Assembly (NCBI RefSeq): GCF_001039355.2
Contig: NW_019776013.1
Location: 368,550 to 432,549, forward strand
Direction: 5' to 3'
DNA: 64,000 nt
From: Lingula anatina
Taxonomy: Eukaryota > Brachiopoda > Lingulata > Lingulida > Lingulidae
The notes below the pieces were generated by a model. It was not told where the DNA came from. It did no database searches and worked only from the letters and a program-made list of their open reading frames with translations. Of this stretch, positions 1 to 11,376 are shown piece by piece (positions within the stretch are counted from its first letter, which is position 1; each line of letters begins with the position of its first letter). A program made the translations under genes and the position numbers.

Positions 1-265
1 GCAGACAGACTATTTCTGCTTCTATGATAGCTGTTATCTGAAGTAGATAATACTTGATCCAGACTCTTAGACTTGATTTTAGTCTATTTTGATCCAAGAC
101 AAATCAGTAGTAGTAGTAGTACAACTGTGGAAGTAATAGTAGATGTAGTTGCAGGGTGGTAAAGGGCTTCAAAAATAATTTGTAAAATAAATAAACAAAC
201 CATCAAATAAACCATATATGTATGTATAGCTGTCAAAAAGTGCTGTCCCTCATACAACTATGTGC

Positions 266-307
<42 letters not shown>

Positions 308-720
308 AAAACTCACGTCGGTTCTGGCTTTGTGTTTCTGGGTAGGGAGGTTAATCTTTGAGCGTATATATGGTATAAACCCTCCATTTTTTTGTGACAT
401 TTCTGTGTTGTCTCGGGCCTCTAGCTCCTCGATCAAACCAATGTTTTGTTCATAGACATCGTACAGCATTTGTTTACTAGCTGAAAATGGGATTGAAATG
501 TGATAAGCAATATCAGTTTCTTTATATCAGCATCACAACAAAGCAATGACTTTAGTCACCAAACAGCAGTATTTTTTGTAATTTATAAAAGTAAGGTACA
601 TAAAAATATAGACGGAAAAAGCAACAGGCACAAAAATTAACAAATTTTTAGATAAATATCAGTGAGAGGGCTGGATAGCCATATTTAATTATCAATAAAT
701 CAATAATTCTATTGAATTAT
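1..720. other. Non-coding flank with GA microsatellite
   Basis: I see no gene here. A (GA)n microsatellite occupies about 268-304 and a short TAG run lies near 108-120. Translations crossing the GA tract read as RE or SL repeats and are artefacts. The downstream end of the minus-strand gene at 721-2325 would place its 3' UTR here, but no clear minus-strand AATAAA was found. Confidence 0.5.
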
Positions 721-2325
721 TCAATTAGTCAGTTGTGATGGCCGACCTTGAAGAGAGCGGAACTGCTGTCTCTGTGCCTGCATGAAATCAAGTCTGCTTC
801 CAGCGTGGTGTACAGCATAACCGTCATGCTCCATGTCCTCCACCTCCTCCTCATGGTAAGACTGAAAAAAGAGGTGTAATTTGCATGTAACGTTTTTTTG
901 GGGGAGGGATTTTTTATGCAAAAATTAGGTGTTTCAGCTGTATTAATTATATAAATTATGAACATGATATCATTATTCAAGTGTTAAATGACATGCTAAA
1001 ATGCTAAAAAAAAAAAAAACAAGGCAGTTAAGCTGTCAAATGTACAGACAAAAAGCAGAAAATGCACAAAATAGGCTACTGCCAATTCTGGTGCGATAAT
1101 ACATTATGCTTAACTGCAAATTATGCACAACATCTAATACCGATGAAAGTAAATTGTGTAACAAGCATAAGGCTTCAGGCCCATTCGCGTTTAAGTTTAC
1201 ACTTTGAAAGTGCCACAATGAGAAAAAGGAAAATTTCACAAAAACATGCATAAATTCAATAAAAAATGAAAGTCCAATAGACTCCTAAGAATTATCCTAA
1301 GAATTATCCATGTAAGTTAAACAAATTGTAAGCAACACATTTTTTTTCATGACTTTCATCGATCATATTGGCGGCAGTGTCCAAAGTAGTTCTTCTATTT
1401 TGCTGCAATATTACTTAACCCTTAACAACGTAATCACCACCAATCTTTATTTATGCATTGCAGGCAACATTGATATTTAGAAAATGTGACTAGCAAAGGT
1501 CTGTAGGCCCATGGAATTTCAAAGTCACCCCTTGATAATATCAAAATATAACAAGAGATAACTAAACTGAAATGTGTTTAATTCCATATAAAACACTTTT
1601 TACACAAAACAAAATAATCAATTTAAGTTGAGCTGAGAAAAATATCAAAAGAAAAATTTTTAAGGTCCAATCTGCTCCATTCTGTGATTCTGGACATAGT
1701 GAATGATTGAATCTGACAAACTGCAAAGATATGGGTTTATTTCCATTTTTGACACTTTATTACACAATACACAATAACAGGTTTGCCATCATTTTTATAT
1801 AATTAACTTACAATATTGTTAAGATGCAGAAAATGGCAAAAAAAAACACTATAACGTAACTAATTTGTTCCATAATGAGACTGTGAACCTGCCTAAGAAT
1901 TAAATCTGAGGCAAAAAACACTCATAGGCCCCATTCAGAATAGCAAGAGCCGAGTGCTAACTGGTCCATGGCTTAAATATGGCGGAACCACGTCAAATCC
2001 TGTCCGAGCCTGCTAGAGAATGTCAAATCTTTGAACAGGCACACCAACATTTGGTGGAGCCATTTTTTCTTTTTCTTTTAATATGTTCCCTAGTGAGTAT
2101 TGGTGCAATCAGCGCCATTGGTATTATGCATGAACTTACCCGGTGATGCGCACTGGTATGTCTGTGCCCGTAATCCCTCATTCCCGCAACGTAACTTTGA
2201 CTTCCACGATGGCCAGGGTCCATATGATCACTTACGTGGGTCATCTCCCCAGTTATTGGGTTAGTTGGATTTTGGAACCGCATATCACATGCCTTCTTTT
2301 TGCCTTTGCTCCCTTTGAAATCCAT
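721..2325 (-). CDS. Unrecognised small two-exon protein, His/Met/Gly-rich, about 108 residues
   Basis: Two minus-strand exons join in frame. Exon 1 is 2325-2140 (62 codons, from ATG, ending CACCGG before GTAAGT). Exon 2 is 861-721 (acceptor TTTTTTCAG; 46 codons plus TGA). Both intron borders are canonical and the phase is 0. Exon 1 starts with a basic stretch (MDFKGSKGKKK), then NPTNPITGEM, then a His/Gly/Ser-rich part; exon 2 begins SYHEEEVEDMEHDGY and ends in a Gln/Arg-rich tail. The frame stays open upstream of the ATG for several codons (ending ICKLCYK), so this ATG may be internal to a longer exon and the protein may be incomplete at its N terminus. I recognise no family. The intron carries a small-transposon half copy at 1927-2010. 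Expression is unproven. Confidence 0.45.
1927..2010 (+). repeat. Half copy of a foldback MITE (CATTCAGAA family)
   Basis: The segment starts GGCCCCATTCAGAATAG and continues through CCGAG, TAACT and ATATGGCGG words that align with the reverse complement of the element at 14283-14402 and with the arms at 44465-44639. No matching right-hand terminus was found within a few hundred bases, so only one arm seems to remain. It sits in the intron of the minus-strand gene at 721-2325. Confidence 0.5.
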
Positions 2326-2439
2326 CTTGTAACAAAGCTTGCAAATAATTGAATACCACTGTTTTTTAACGAAATGACACAGCTAGCCGGGAATATAGCA
2401 AGCTTACAGAACAAATTTGCTTGTTGAGTGAAACCAAGA

Positions 2440-2844
2440 GGCTATGGCGCTGGTATTTATGCACGTTCTAAGGGTGGGAAATTTCAAGACCATTGGATGA
2501 ATCACAAACTTTTTACGCCTTTCTCCCAAAAATACCCCTAGTCCTGGAACTTTCTACTTTCGATATATGAATAACACTTAAAATGACGTTGTTATCCTAC
2601 GATTGCTATTGGCTGATGATGAGTGGGCTTTGTGTCGTGTCATCTCTTCATTGGCTGAAGTCTGGGGATTACCAATCACGAGCGCAGATATGATTGAAAT
2701 TTTGTCAGAAAATTATGATTCTTGAAAATCACCTACTTAAGAGTGGAAAACTCCCACAGATTGAAGATATAAATGCCAAATATCCAAATGAGACAGCGAA
2801 GAAAGTTCCTGGCTAGCACAAAATTGTTACAATAAGTTAAGAAA
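2440..2844 (+). promoter_or_regulatory. Promoter-like module upstream of orphan gene A
   Basis: The stretch shares words with 15115-15320, 17235-17410 and 17745-18026: a TGGAACTTT..ACTTTCGAT block followed by GCTATTGGCTGATGATGAG and GGGCTTTGTG. ATTGGCT contains an inverted CCAAT box (near 2609). The ATG lies about 235 bp beyond it. A second ATTGGCTGAAG follows near 2650. The promoter role is inferred from conservation and position only. Confidence 0.45.
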
Positions 2845-3372
2845 ATGGTGAGGTGGTTTCGACTGAAGTGCCCTTGTCCTGTTAAAGGCTGCCCAAACAG
2901 GTAAGTTACAACACGATCGATTTTCCATTCTAAGAAAGGAGACATCTACTCTAAGTACAGTTGGACTTATGAAAATCTACACAATTAGATATACATGTAT
3001 TACAAGAGAGATTTTAGTCGGCTCGAATAGACGACTCAGTCTTCCAGGTCTTCCTAACATTTATCTTATTACCCTTTTTTTAATAGTGAGGGAAAACTTC
3101 TCAAATGGGTTTGTGCTAAAGACAAAGACGAGATGTACATCAACGAGAACGGCATACTGGCGTGTACGCACGATAAACACGTCGGTAGAATTATCAACTG
3201 GAAATTCGATTGCGGAGATCGAGACGGAGCACACATATTCGAACATTACCAAAGCCCCGACTATGAGGGTTTCATGCATGCAATGGCTATGGCGTTACCA
3301 CATATGCGCGAAGCCGGGGCAGACTGGGTTCTTTCTCTAGTTAATGCGGTGAGAATCCAATATGGGAAATGA
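2845..3372 (+). CDS. Orphan Cys/Trp-containing protein A, 113 residues, two exons
   Basis: Exon 1 is 2845-2900 (18 codons plus 2 bases; donor GTAAGT). Exon 2 is 3087-3372 (acceptor TTTTTTTAATAG; TGA stop). The second gene at 18027-19357 has the same structure, with exons of identical length (56 and 286 nt) and the same phase 2 intron; the two proteins agree at about 81 of 113 positions. Visible features are C9-x-C11-x4-C16, W26-V-C28, a YINENGIL-x-C45-T-H47 strand, an INWKFDCG core (W57, C61), an SPDYEGF segment and a C-terminal helix (AGADW..LVNA). There is no signal peptide or membrane segment. The Cys/His set could bind zinc; that is inference. From memory the core resembles small uncharacterised proteins of some invertebrates and ciliates, but I cannot name a family or a function. 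Confidence 0.75.
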
Positions 3373-4898
3373 AATATCTCACCAACATTTGACAAAATAT
3401 CTATACAGGAACTAATAATGATTGTGCAGTAAACATTTCTGTTATCTCGTTCTGAATAATATCAGAACTTAGGGTTCTCATCTACATATACCCGTCTGAG
3501 ACTTGATGAAACTGATGAAAGTTCTAAACACAATGCACAAGTACTGAAATGAGGTAGAGGCATACTCTGACCATGAGAGTAGGGTGGGTGGTACAGGTAG
3601 CACGTGCCACTCTCACTTTCTTTTTTAAACACATTCAGTAGCCGGTGCATCGCCTCCGGTCGTCATCTACTCACAAAACCGTATCATTCCAACTGAGACT
3701 GAAGTATTTGAAAAAAAAACACTTTGTATTTATTTATATTTCTGAGTTTAAAGAGGGCTTCACTACCCTAGCAGAGATCGTAAATTATGTATTTGTGTAC
3801 AGTATGTAACATCATTCTAACATTTGGTGTGATTTACTATATTTGCACTACATTAGATGTACATATAAATTCTATTTCAAATCTTCATAGCTTTGGATGA
3901 AATATGCAGTCTCCCAATCACTAAATTATCAGCATAAAAGAAGAGTAAAGTTGATCATAAACCCATGCAAGAGCTGTTGGACTCTCACATACATGTAGGT
4001 TGACGAATCCTAAAATACTGATGATGTTGATGTTGGTTATTTGCTTTATGAAGTTTGTGTTGATAGAAACGACAGAAGTACATACTATAAGTTCAATCAA
4101 AAAAGTAGTTCTCATCATCAGTAGTTATCATCAGTTAAATGTTATATTTATATCATTACACTAATTACTTCATTACTTCATATTCGGAGTTATTACTTTG
4201 TGCGTGTCTCTCTCTCTCTCTCTCTATTTATATTTATGTAACAGTAATAAAAAAATATCCAAACTTCCGAGAATCCATGATTTTTTATTTATTGACTGGG
4301 CTCATAAAAGTAGGGAGTTCATGCAAACCGCAGACGGGTTTCTGGCAAATTCAAGATACACAACGTACTTTTACAGGACGATACTCTCGTCTCAATCAGA
4401 ACCTAAATATTGATAAACTTGTTTCAACTTTTAACACCAGAATGAGCTTGTAAAATGCACAGATATGAGTAATTAATAAAAATAATAATTATGATAATCA
4501 TACCTAGGCTATCAGTTAGACAAATCTGTTATGCATCTTTTTCAGTGCATTGAGATAATCTGTAAGGTAATATTTAATAAACGATGGAAGGTGCGTCAGT
4601 TTCTTTTCTGAAAGGATATGTTGAGGTATATAATCAAATCAATTATAACATCCTTACAATATGCATATACTTGAAGTTTTTTCTTAAGAAGATATGGATC
4701 AATCAAATATCATTTTACCTTTATATATTAAATTTGTGCGGCTAAAAGCATACATACTGTAGCGATTTGGGGGGAGAAAACACCTGTCTAGACCAAGATT
4801 CGAACCCGGGACATTCGCAAACCCTTTGATAAAAATACACACAAAGCGAGCTGTAGCGAAGAACTCGCACCTGCACGCTAGAACTCCTGAAAGCTGAT
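3373..4898. other. Non-coding interval after orphan gene A
   Basis: AT-rich sequence with no gene that I can support. It holds a short CT microsatellite near 4207-4225. A stretch near 3860-3905 (CATAGCTTTGG.TGAAATAT) resembles one at about 19668-19690 downstream of orphan gene B, so the 3' flanks of the two paralogues probably share ancestry. Confidence 0.45.
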
Positions 4899-5340
4899 TA
4901 GAAAGGAATTTCCCCAGCTCATGAAGCCAATATTGATATAACGAAAAATACAATAGTCACCAACCTAAGGCCAATAGTCAAATGGTTGTATTGGGTTAAC
5001 TTCATTGGGAATTACCAAGTCTTTTATTAGTTTAAATAGGGAGAACAGAGAGGAATTTCCTCATCTCATGAAGCCGATATTGTCATAGCAAAAATACGAT
5101 AGTCGCCAACGTCAGGTCAGTAGTCAAAGGGTTGTATTGGGTTAACTTCATTGGGAATTACCAAGTCTTTTATTAGTTTAAATAGGGAGAACAGAGAGGA
5201 ATTTCCCCAGCTCATGAAGCCGATATTGTCATAGCAAAAATACGATAGTCGCCAACGTCAGGTCAATAGTCAAAGGGCTTGAATTGGATTTACTTTATTG
5301 GGGATTACCAAATCATTTATCAGTTTATATTTTCTCTGTG
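4899..5340 (+). repeat. Tandem repeat, about 146-147 bp unit, three copies
   Basis: The landmark AGGAATTTCC recurs at 4904, 5051 and 5197, giving periods of 147 and 146 bp. Each unit contains CTCATGAAGCC.ATATTG, a TAGTC.CCAAC block, GGGTTAACTTCATTGGG and TTTTATTAGTTTAAATAGGG. Units 1-2 and 2-3 are very similar; the third decays after about 5270. Confidence 0.85.
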
Positions 5341-5459
5341 TCCGCAATTTTCTTGTTTCAGGCGATCTTTCATGACGAAAGTGGTTTTGTATCCTTCGAT
5401 GGGCAATTCCAAAATTAGTAGACTATAGTCACAAACCTTTTACGCTATTAAGAAATACA

Positions 5460-5923
5460 AAAAATACCTTAGATCTCCCAAGTAGGGAGCTATAAAGACC
5501 TCTCAAAATGTCTTTGTTAAAAACCCACAGATTAAATTATAAATAACAAATAAAACGGTCAAAAAAACAAATGTGCCAAAGACGATCCTGTCCAGCAAAA
5601 AGAGCAATTAAGGTGTCTCGTCGTACTTAAAACAAATATGCACCGTATATCAACGTATGAGTAACGTATCAGTACCGTATATCAGCGTTTAAGTAATGTA
5701 TATATATACATAAATACCTTGTAAAATGGCACTGTTAAAAACCCACAGATAAAATTACAAATAACAAATAAAACGGAAACAAATGTGCCAAAGACGTTCC
5801 TGTCCAGTAAAAAAAAAAAATTGAGTAATTCAGGTGTTTCAACGTACATGTAACGTATTTACACCGTATATCAACATATGGGTAATGTATGAGTATCGTA
5901 TACGTGTTTCAGCGTTTGATAAT

Positions 5924-5997
<74 letters not shown>

Positions 5998-6075
5998 CGT
6001 TTCTTAAGAGTATATGAGCGTTTGATTACCGTATATAAGTGTATACTTAACGCATATGAGGGTATGAGTAATATG
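5460..6075 (+). repeat. Two diverged ~218-bp repeats with CGTAT-rich tails and an AT tract
   Basis: GTTAAAAACCCACAG occurs at 5516 and 5734, followed in both copies by AAATAACAAATAAAACGG, AATGTGCCAAAGACG and TCCTGTCCAG. After each unit comes a field of degenerate 10-12 bp words around CGTAT, ACGTATGAGTAA and CAGCGTTT. A pure (AT)n tract of about 68 bp fills 5928-5995. No coding content is visible. Confidence 0.75.
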
Positions 6076-6594
6076 GGTGGCTTGCTTCTGTTTTGTTGAA
6101 AATTGCTGTTGCTAGAAAATATCTACATGTACATCTGTCAGGCTGTATATCAGTCAACGTTTGTGAAAAGTACTTCATTGCAATTTTAATGTCATGCTAT
6201 ACCGTATGCCTGGTGTATCCCTGACGGAAGGGTTCCATGCGACTCAAGCGCTCGTATGATCTGAAAATTTTGAACGAAACATTCAAATCTCAAAATATTC
6301 TGTACGTATGCGAACGTACATGTACATCTGCGTTTGACTGCATAACGCTGATGGTCTCCCCGCCTCCACACGCGCAGTCCTTGCAGGGGTCTAGCAATTA
6401 AGCCTCAGAGCCGTGATCTAATTCCTTTAATTTATTTAGTCGGCTCTTCTTTTATGTAGGGTCGGTTATTTTTGATCAGCGGATCAGAAGATCCTCGGAT
6501 CTTCTGTTCTGAATGGCCTCATAGATGGATCTCTCTCTTGTTTGTTTAAAATCTTCTTTAGTCGTATTTTTATATCCGGACTACTCAATGGGGC
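6076..6594. other. Non-coding flank left of the retrotransposon
   Basis: I see no gene. Near 6465-6520 lies a segment (GGATCAG, CCTCGGATC, then TTCTGTTCTGAATGGCC) that matches the right terminus of the CATTCAGAA MITE family. The bases just before the LTR read CAATGGGGC; they fit the missing first bases of the MITE that resumes at 14283. Confidence 0.5.
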
Positions 6595-6870
6595 TGTAGA
6601 ACTTACATAATGGCTATGTGATAACATCTCAAACAATTATGGTAAAGTGTTGCATTGCAGTGGTTATGCAGTGGTAAACTAGCCAATCATATTTATTGGA
6701 CTTGTAGCATTGGGTCATTTGCATAACTGGTACTATAATAAAGAGCTGCACAGGTAGTGCAGTGGTTAGTTATTGTTCACTTGTGTTACAGTTACTTACT
6801 TCAGGTGTCCAGGTAGACTTCAACAGATATTATTAGTTTGTAAAAATACCAAAATATTCAGTGTGCTACA
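6595..6870 (+). repeat. LTR 1 (5' outer LTR)
   Basis: The LTR begins TGTAGAACTTACATAATGG and ends GTGTGCTACA, so it has the usual TG...CA borders. It contains a CCAAT box (GCCAATCAT) and an AATAAA signal at 6737-6742. It differs from LTR 3 at about two positions and from LTR 2 at about three, which indicates recent activity. Confidence 0.93.
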
Positions 6871-6871
6871 T

Positions 6872-6888
6872 TGGTGACCCCGACGTGA
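6872..6888 (+). other. Primer binding site, tRNA-Trp type
   Basis: TGGTGACCCCGACGTGA follows LTR 1 after one spacer base. It is complementary to the 3' end of animal tRNA-Trp including CCA. The identity of the tRNA is from established knowledge, not from this window. Confidence 0.85.
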
Positions 6889-6891
6889 GCA

Positions 6892-7185
6892 ATGGATTCA
6901 GATGGAATTAAACAGCTGGCAGATGCTATCAGACAACAAACCCTGGACATATATCAAGGTTCTACAGTGCAAACAATATCAGCTGTTTCATTTAAAGCAC
7001 CACCATTTTGGAACACAAACGCATCTGCTTGGTTTTTACGTCTGGAATCATCCTTTGCAACACACCAGCCAGCCATTACAAATGACTTGACTAAATTTCA
7101 TCATGTAGTGCAACTCCTGGACTCATCAACCTCCAGACGTGTTCAGTCAGTAATTGAGAGACCACCTCAGACAGGAAAGTATGAA
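6892..7185 (+). pseudogene. gag N-terminal fragment (copy 1)
   Basis: The frame opens at the ATG three bases after the primer binding site and encodes about 98 residues (starting MDSDGIKQLADAIRQQ) before running into the N at 7186. Beyond the N the sequence is unrelated. Compared with the second gag copy, this one retains ten bases (about 7136-7145, ACGTGTTCAG) that copy 2 lacks, so this frame is the undeleted version. Confidence 0.8.
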
Positions 7186-7186
7186 N

Positions 7187-7922
7187 CAAAATGGTTTAGG
7201 AGCGATTTCTCAGCTTTGAAGATTGATAACATAGTCTAAACTTCAATCCCCATATCTCATTCTGTAACTGTCAGATTGACATGAAATTTGATGTGTCTCT
7301 GTTTCAGTATAATATCTAGTCGTCTGAGTCTTGGTTTTTGGATTGACCTTTTATTTTTGAAGTTATTAATACTGAAATTGGAAGGTCCATATATATTTCG
7401 TAAAATTCACGTTTTATCAAAATAAAATCAAAAGTAAAAATAAAAAGAGAAAATCCTGACAGAGTTTAATGGAGTTTGTGCTAACCTTTAGATAGCTATT
7501 TCAATCGTATTAATAGGGCTTTTTATTTAAGAGAAATTCTTGATTAAAAAAAAGACAATTTTAGCCTCAAAACGCTGATATTACGTCACTCGTGTTACAC
7601 TGTGACTACAAACTTTGAAAAATTGTTTGGCTTGCTAGACCTTTTCTTTAAGTTAATAGGAAATTTCATTAGCTGCATTAGTTTTGGACTTTTTCGTTAA
7701 TATCCAAGATCCCTTAAATAGAGCTGTTTAAATTTAAGAGGGTTGATTTTTGTTTCAAAATAAATAGTTCCCGTTTTTATTACTCTAACATATTTCAATG
7801 TTAGAGTTATAAAAATGAAAAACTTCAGAGAAAAAATCTTCTAGGCCTGTTGTCCAATTCATCCCGTTGAATATTTCAGTCTATGTATAGATTATTCCTC
7901 GTAAGGTCTGGTGAGTATATAA
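7187..7922. other. Unrelated AT-rich segment between N and LTR 2
   Basis: No element or gene sequence is recognisable. It separates the truncated first gag from a second LTR. Because it begins at an N, it is best read as the left genomic flank of a different copy of the retrotransposon. Confidence 0.55.
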
Positions 7923-8198
7923 TGTAGAACTTACATAATGGCTATGTGATAACATCTCAAACAATTATGGTAAAGTGTTACATTGCAGTGGTTATGCAGT
8001 GGTAAACTAGCCAATCATATTTATTGGACTTGTAGCATTGGGTCATTTGCATAACTGGCACTATAATAAAGAGCTGCACAGGTAGTGCAGTGGTTAGTTA
8101 TTGTTCACTTGTGTTAGAGTTACTTACTTCAGGTGTCCAGGTAGACTTCAACAGATATTATTAGTTTGTAAAAATACCAAAATATTCAGTGTGCTACA
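7923..8198 (+). repeat. LTR 2 (5' LTR of the inner copy)
   Basis: The LTR has the same TG...CA borders and 276-bp length as LTR 1. Its flank is GTATATAA, which does not match any downstream flank in the window. It carries private changes such as GTGTTACATTGC and GGCACTATA. Confidence 0.92.
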
Positions 8199-8199
8199 T

Positions 8200-8216
8200 T
8201 GGTGACCCCGACGTGA
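8200..8216 (+). other. Second primer binding site, tRNA-Trp type
   Basis: This is the same 17-base tRNA-Trp-complementary motif as at 6872, one base after LTR 2. Confidence 0.85.
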
Positions 8217-8219
8217 GCA

Positions 8220-9016
8220 ATGGATTCAGATGGAATTAAACAGCTGGCAGATGCTATCAGACAACAAACCCTGGACATATATCAAGGTTCTACAGTGCAA
8301 ACAATATCAGCTGTTTCATTTAAAGCACCACCATTTTGGAACACAAACGCATCTGCTTGGTTTTTACGTCTGGAATCATCCTTTGCAACACACCAGCCAG
8401 CCATTACAAATGACTTGACTAAATTTCATCATGTAGTGCAACTCCTGGACTCATCAACCTCCAGTCAGTAATTGAGAGACCACCTCAGACAGGAAAGTAT
8501 GAAGCACTAAAGCATGCACTGTTAGAAGCCTATGAAGCCACACAATACCAAAAGGATACAGCATTACTTAATATAAATGGTCTAGGAGACAAACGACCTA
8601 CGGAACTATTGATGCATATGCGCTCTTTAAATGCAGATCCAAGCACACTTTTTCGCACATTATTCATCAAGCAGATGCCAACAGAAGTGAGACGGATTCT
8701 TGCACAATCACCAGAAGTTGATCTCGACACCTTAGCTAAAATGGCTGATCGGATTTTAGAAGTAGACCCTCTCACCCCTTCTTCAATTTCTGTGACTACC
8801 ACAGTGCCTGAAGAAAATCTTACAACAATAACTGATACAGAAATAAACGCCATGAAATCTCAGCACCAAGGAACTGGCACTATCAAGTTCAAATTATGTA
8901 AATATCATTCATGGTTTGGACATAAAGCCAGGAAATGTGAACAAATCATCGATGGTTGTCCTTGTCCAATGTCTACACGAAGACAACAGGGAAACGACAA
9001 AGCCAGCAGAAATTAG
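8220..9016 (+). pseudogene. gag (copy 2), frameshifted
   Basis: The first 83 codons match copy 1, then a ten-base deletion near 8464 shifts the frame and creates a stop. The frame used afterwards runs to 9016 and ends in a nucleocapsid-like region with a Cys/His cluster (CKYHSWFGHKARKC) followed by a short CPCP segment. That arrangement is common in animal Ty3/gypsy Gag. The protein packages element RNA in related elements; this copy is broken. Confidence 0.8.
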
Positions 9017-9068
9017 TGAGCACTGCTGGTCTATCTGATGCTCCACAAATTTCTATGATCAATATGGG

Positions 9069-11270
9069 GCAATCACCGTTTCTGATATTGTCACTGGGCG
9101 CACTTTCCTTGTAGATACAGGAGCAGAAGAATCCGTTTTTCCTGCTAACCGGTTTGACCGACAATGAACCAATGGCCCAAGTCTTATTGCAGCAAATGGA
9201 ACAAAAATACCTACTTACGGAAAAAGGAAGATGATTTTAAAACTAGGGAAAGGAACAAAATTCACTCAAGAATTCTGGGTAGCTGACGTCACACAACCCA
9301 TTCTAGGTGCTGACTTTTTCACTACTCATCGTTTGGCCATTGACCTTTCCAACAGAAAGTTAATCTCATTGGATGGAAAAACAGTCATTCATGCTCACCT
9401 CACTAGATCTCAGCAACAAGGGATTCACAAAGTTCACACAAGATACGAAGCAGTATTAGAACACTACCCGGAGCTCTTAGTGTCATCCTTTAACGAAAAT
9501 AAACATGGAGTAGAACATCACATCCCAACCGTTGGATCTCCAGTTAAAGCCAGAGTATGTCCTCTTGATCAAGAAAAGCTCACTGCAGCAAAAATGGAAT
9601 TCAAGGAAATGGAGAATCTGGGGATAGTGCGTCGTTCCTCTTCACCATGGTCATCTCCTCCACATATAGTGAAGAAAAACAATGGTGGCTGGAGACCTTG
9701 TGGAGATTATCGTCGGCTTAATGACATCACCAAAGACGATCGTTATCCTCTACCTCATATACAAGATCTCAATTCATCACTCAATGGCAAGACAATATTC
9801 TCTAAGATCGATTTGATTCGGGGATATCACCAGATACCAGTTGCCAAACATGATATTCCTAAGACTGCAGTCATCACACCTTTTGGACTTTATGAGTTCC
9901 TCAAAATGCCTTTTGGGCTTAAAAATGCAGCACAGGCGTTCCAAAGATTAATGGATGGCCTTCTACAGGAACTTGACTGTTGTTTTGTGTATCTTGATGA
10001 CATTTTAATAGCAAGTTCCACGCCTGAACAACATGAGGAGGATCTTAAAGCAGTTTTCAACCTGTTAAGGGCAAATGGACTTGTTATTAACAAGAAAAAG
10101 TGTGTATTTGGACAATCAGACGTTGAATTTCTAGGTCATTCAGTGTCTGCAGCTGGAGTTCAACCACTTGCAGAAAAAGTGAAAGCAGTAGCAGATTTCC
10201 CACCACCCAAGGACAAAAAAGGCCTTCAAAGATTTCTGGGAATGCTGAATTTTTACCATCGTTTTCTTCCTGGAATCGCACATCGTATAATACCTCTTAC
10301 TGAAGCTACCAAGGGCAGAGCCAAGACTTTTCAGTGGACCCCTGAATGCCAATTAGCATTTCAGGATGCTAAAATGTCTCTTGCTTCTGCAACTATGCTT
10401 CATCACCCTGAACCACAGGCAGCAACCAAGATATCAGTGGACGCTTCTGACACCACAATAGGAGCAGAACTTTCTCAGTTTCAATCAGGGATGTGGAAAC
10501 CTATTGCTTTCTTTTCTAGAAAACTCACACCTAACCAGAAACGATACTCCACTTTTGACCGTGAGCTTTTGGCAATTTACAGTACCATCCGCCATTTCAG
10601 ATATTTTTTGGAGGGAAGACCATTCACCATTTTCACTGATCATAAACCTCTCACTTTTGCGTTCAAGAGTACATCTGACAGATCACCACGTCAAGAGAGA
10701 CACTTATCATTTATTGCTGAATTTACAACTGATACACGACATATCAGTGGAACTGATAACATTGTCCCAGACACTCTGTCCAGAGCCCCAGTGGAAACTG
10801 ATGAGCCACTTATTGCCTCCACAGCTACGATGCCGACAATTGACCTTACACAGTTAGCAGCATCACAAAAGAATGACACTAAGATGGTTGAACTGTGTAC
10901 CAATTCAGGATCTTTGAAGTTAAAGGAAGTCAACTTTGGTGAGGTTAAACTTCTCTGTGATACAACTACCAGTCGACCTTGGCCAGTAGTTCCACCTTCA
11001 ATGACAAAGATCGTTTTTGAGGCAATACACAATCTTTGTCATCCTGGAACAAAACCAACAATCCGTGCCATTTCAAGTCGTTATGTCTGGCCTGGACTCA
11101 AAAAAGACATTCGTAATTGGGTCAAATCTTGTCATGCCTGTCAAACAAGTAAAATTGGACGACACACTAGAGCACCGTTAACCACCTTTGATGCACCAGA
11201 TAGACGATTTGGTGATATTCATGTTGATTTGGTTGGACCTCTTCCTCCTTCAGAAAATATCTTCTGACAA
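9069..11270 (+). pseudogene. pol (copy A): protease, RT, RNase H, integrase N-terminus; truncated
   Basis: The protease active site DTGA is encoded at 9114-9125, followed in the same frame by a TGA at 9165-9167. The frame is then open from 9168 to 11267. It shows the protease ILGADF motif, an RT palm with FVYLDDIL, an RNase H with VDAS, TDHKPL and a PDTLSR end, and the integrase HHCC zinc finger (H-x3-H ... C-x2-C) followed by HVDLVGP, the first catalytic Asp. The frame breaks near 11270, where unrelated sequence begins, so most of the integrase core is missing. The gag-protease junction near 9017-9069 also changes frame. The TGA could have come from CGA by CpG decay. Confidence 0.9.
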
Positions 11271-11376
11271 TGGGGAATACCCGCTTTAAGGGTCTGCCGC
11301 TAGATGGCGTGGGGGTGAAAGCAGTCCTTCTAAAATCTCGCAGAATCTCGCTCACGGCTTTACACCAGAGTTTAAC

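Noticed and set aside
4790-4890. tRNA-like sequence on the minus strand
   Set aside because: A good B box (GGGTTCGAATCTTGG) is present, but no A box at proper distance and no cloverleaf can be formed.
4899-5340. CRISPR-like array
   Set aside because: The units are directly adjacent ~147-bp copies without short repeats and unique spacers; the host is an animal genome.
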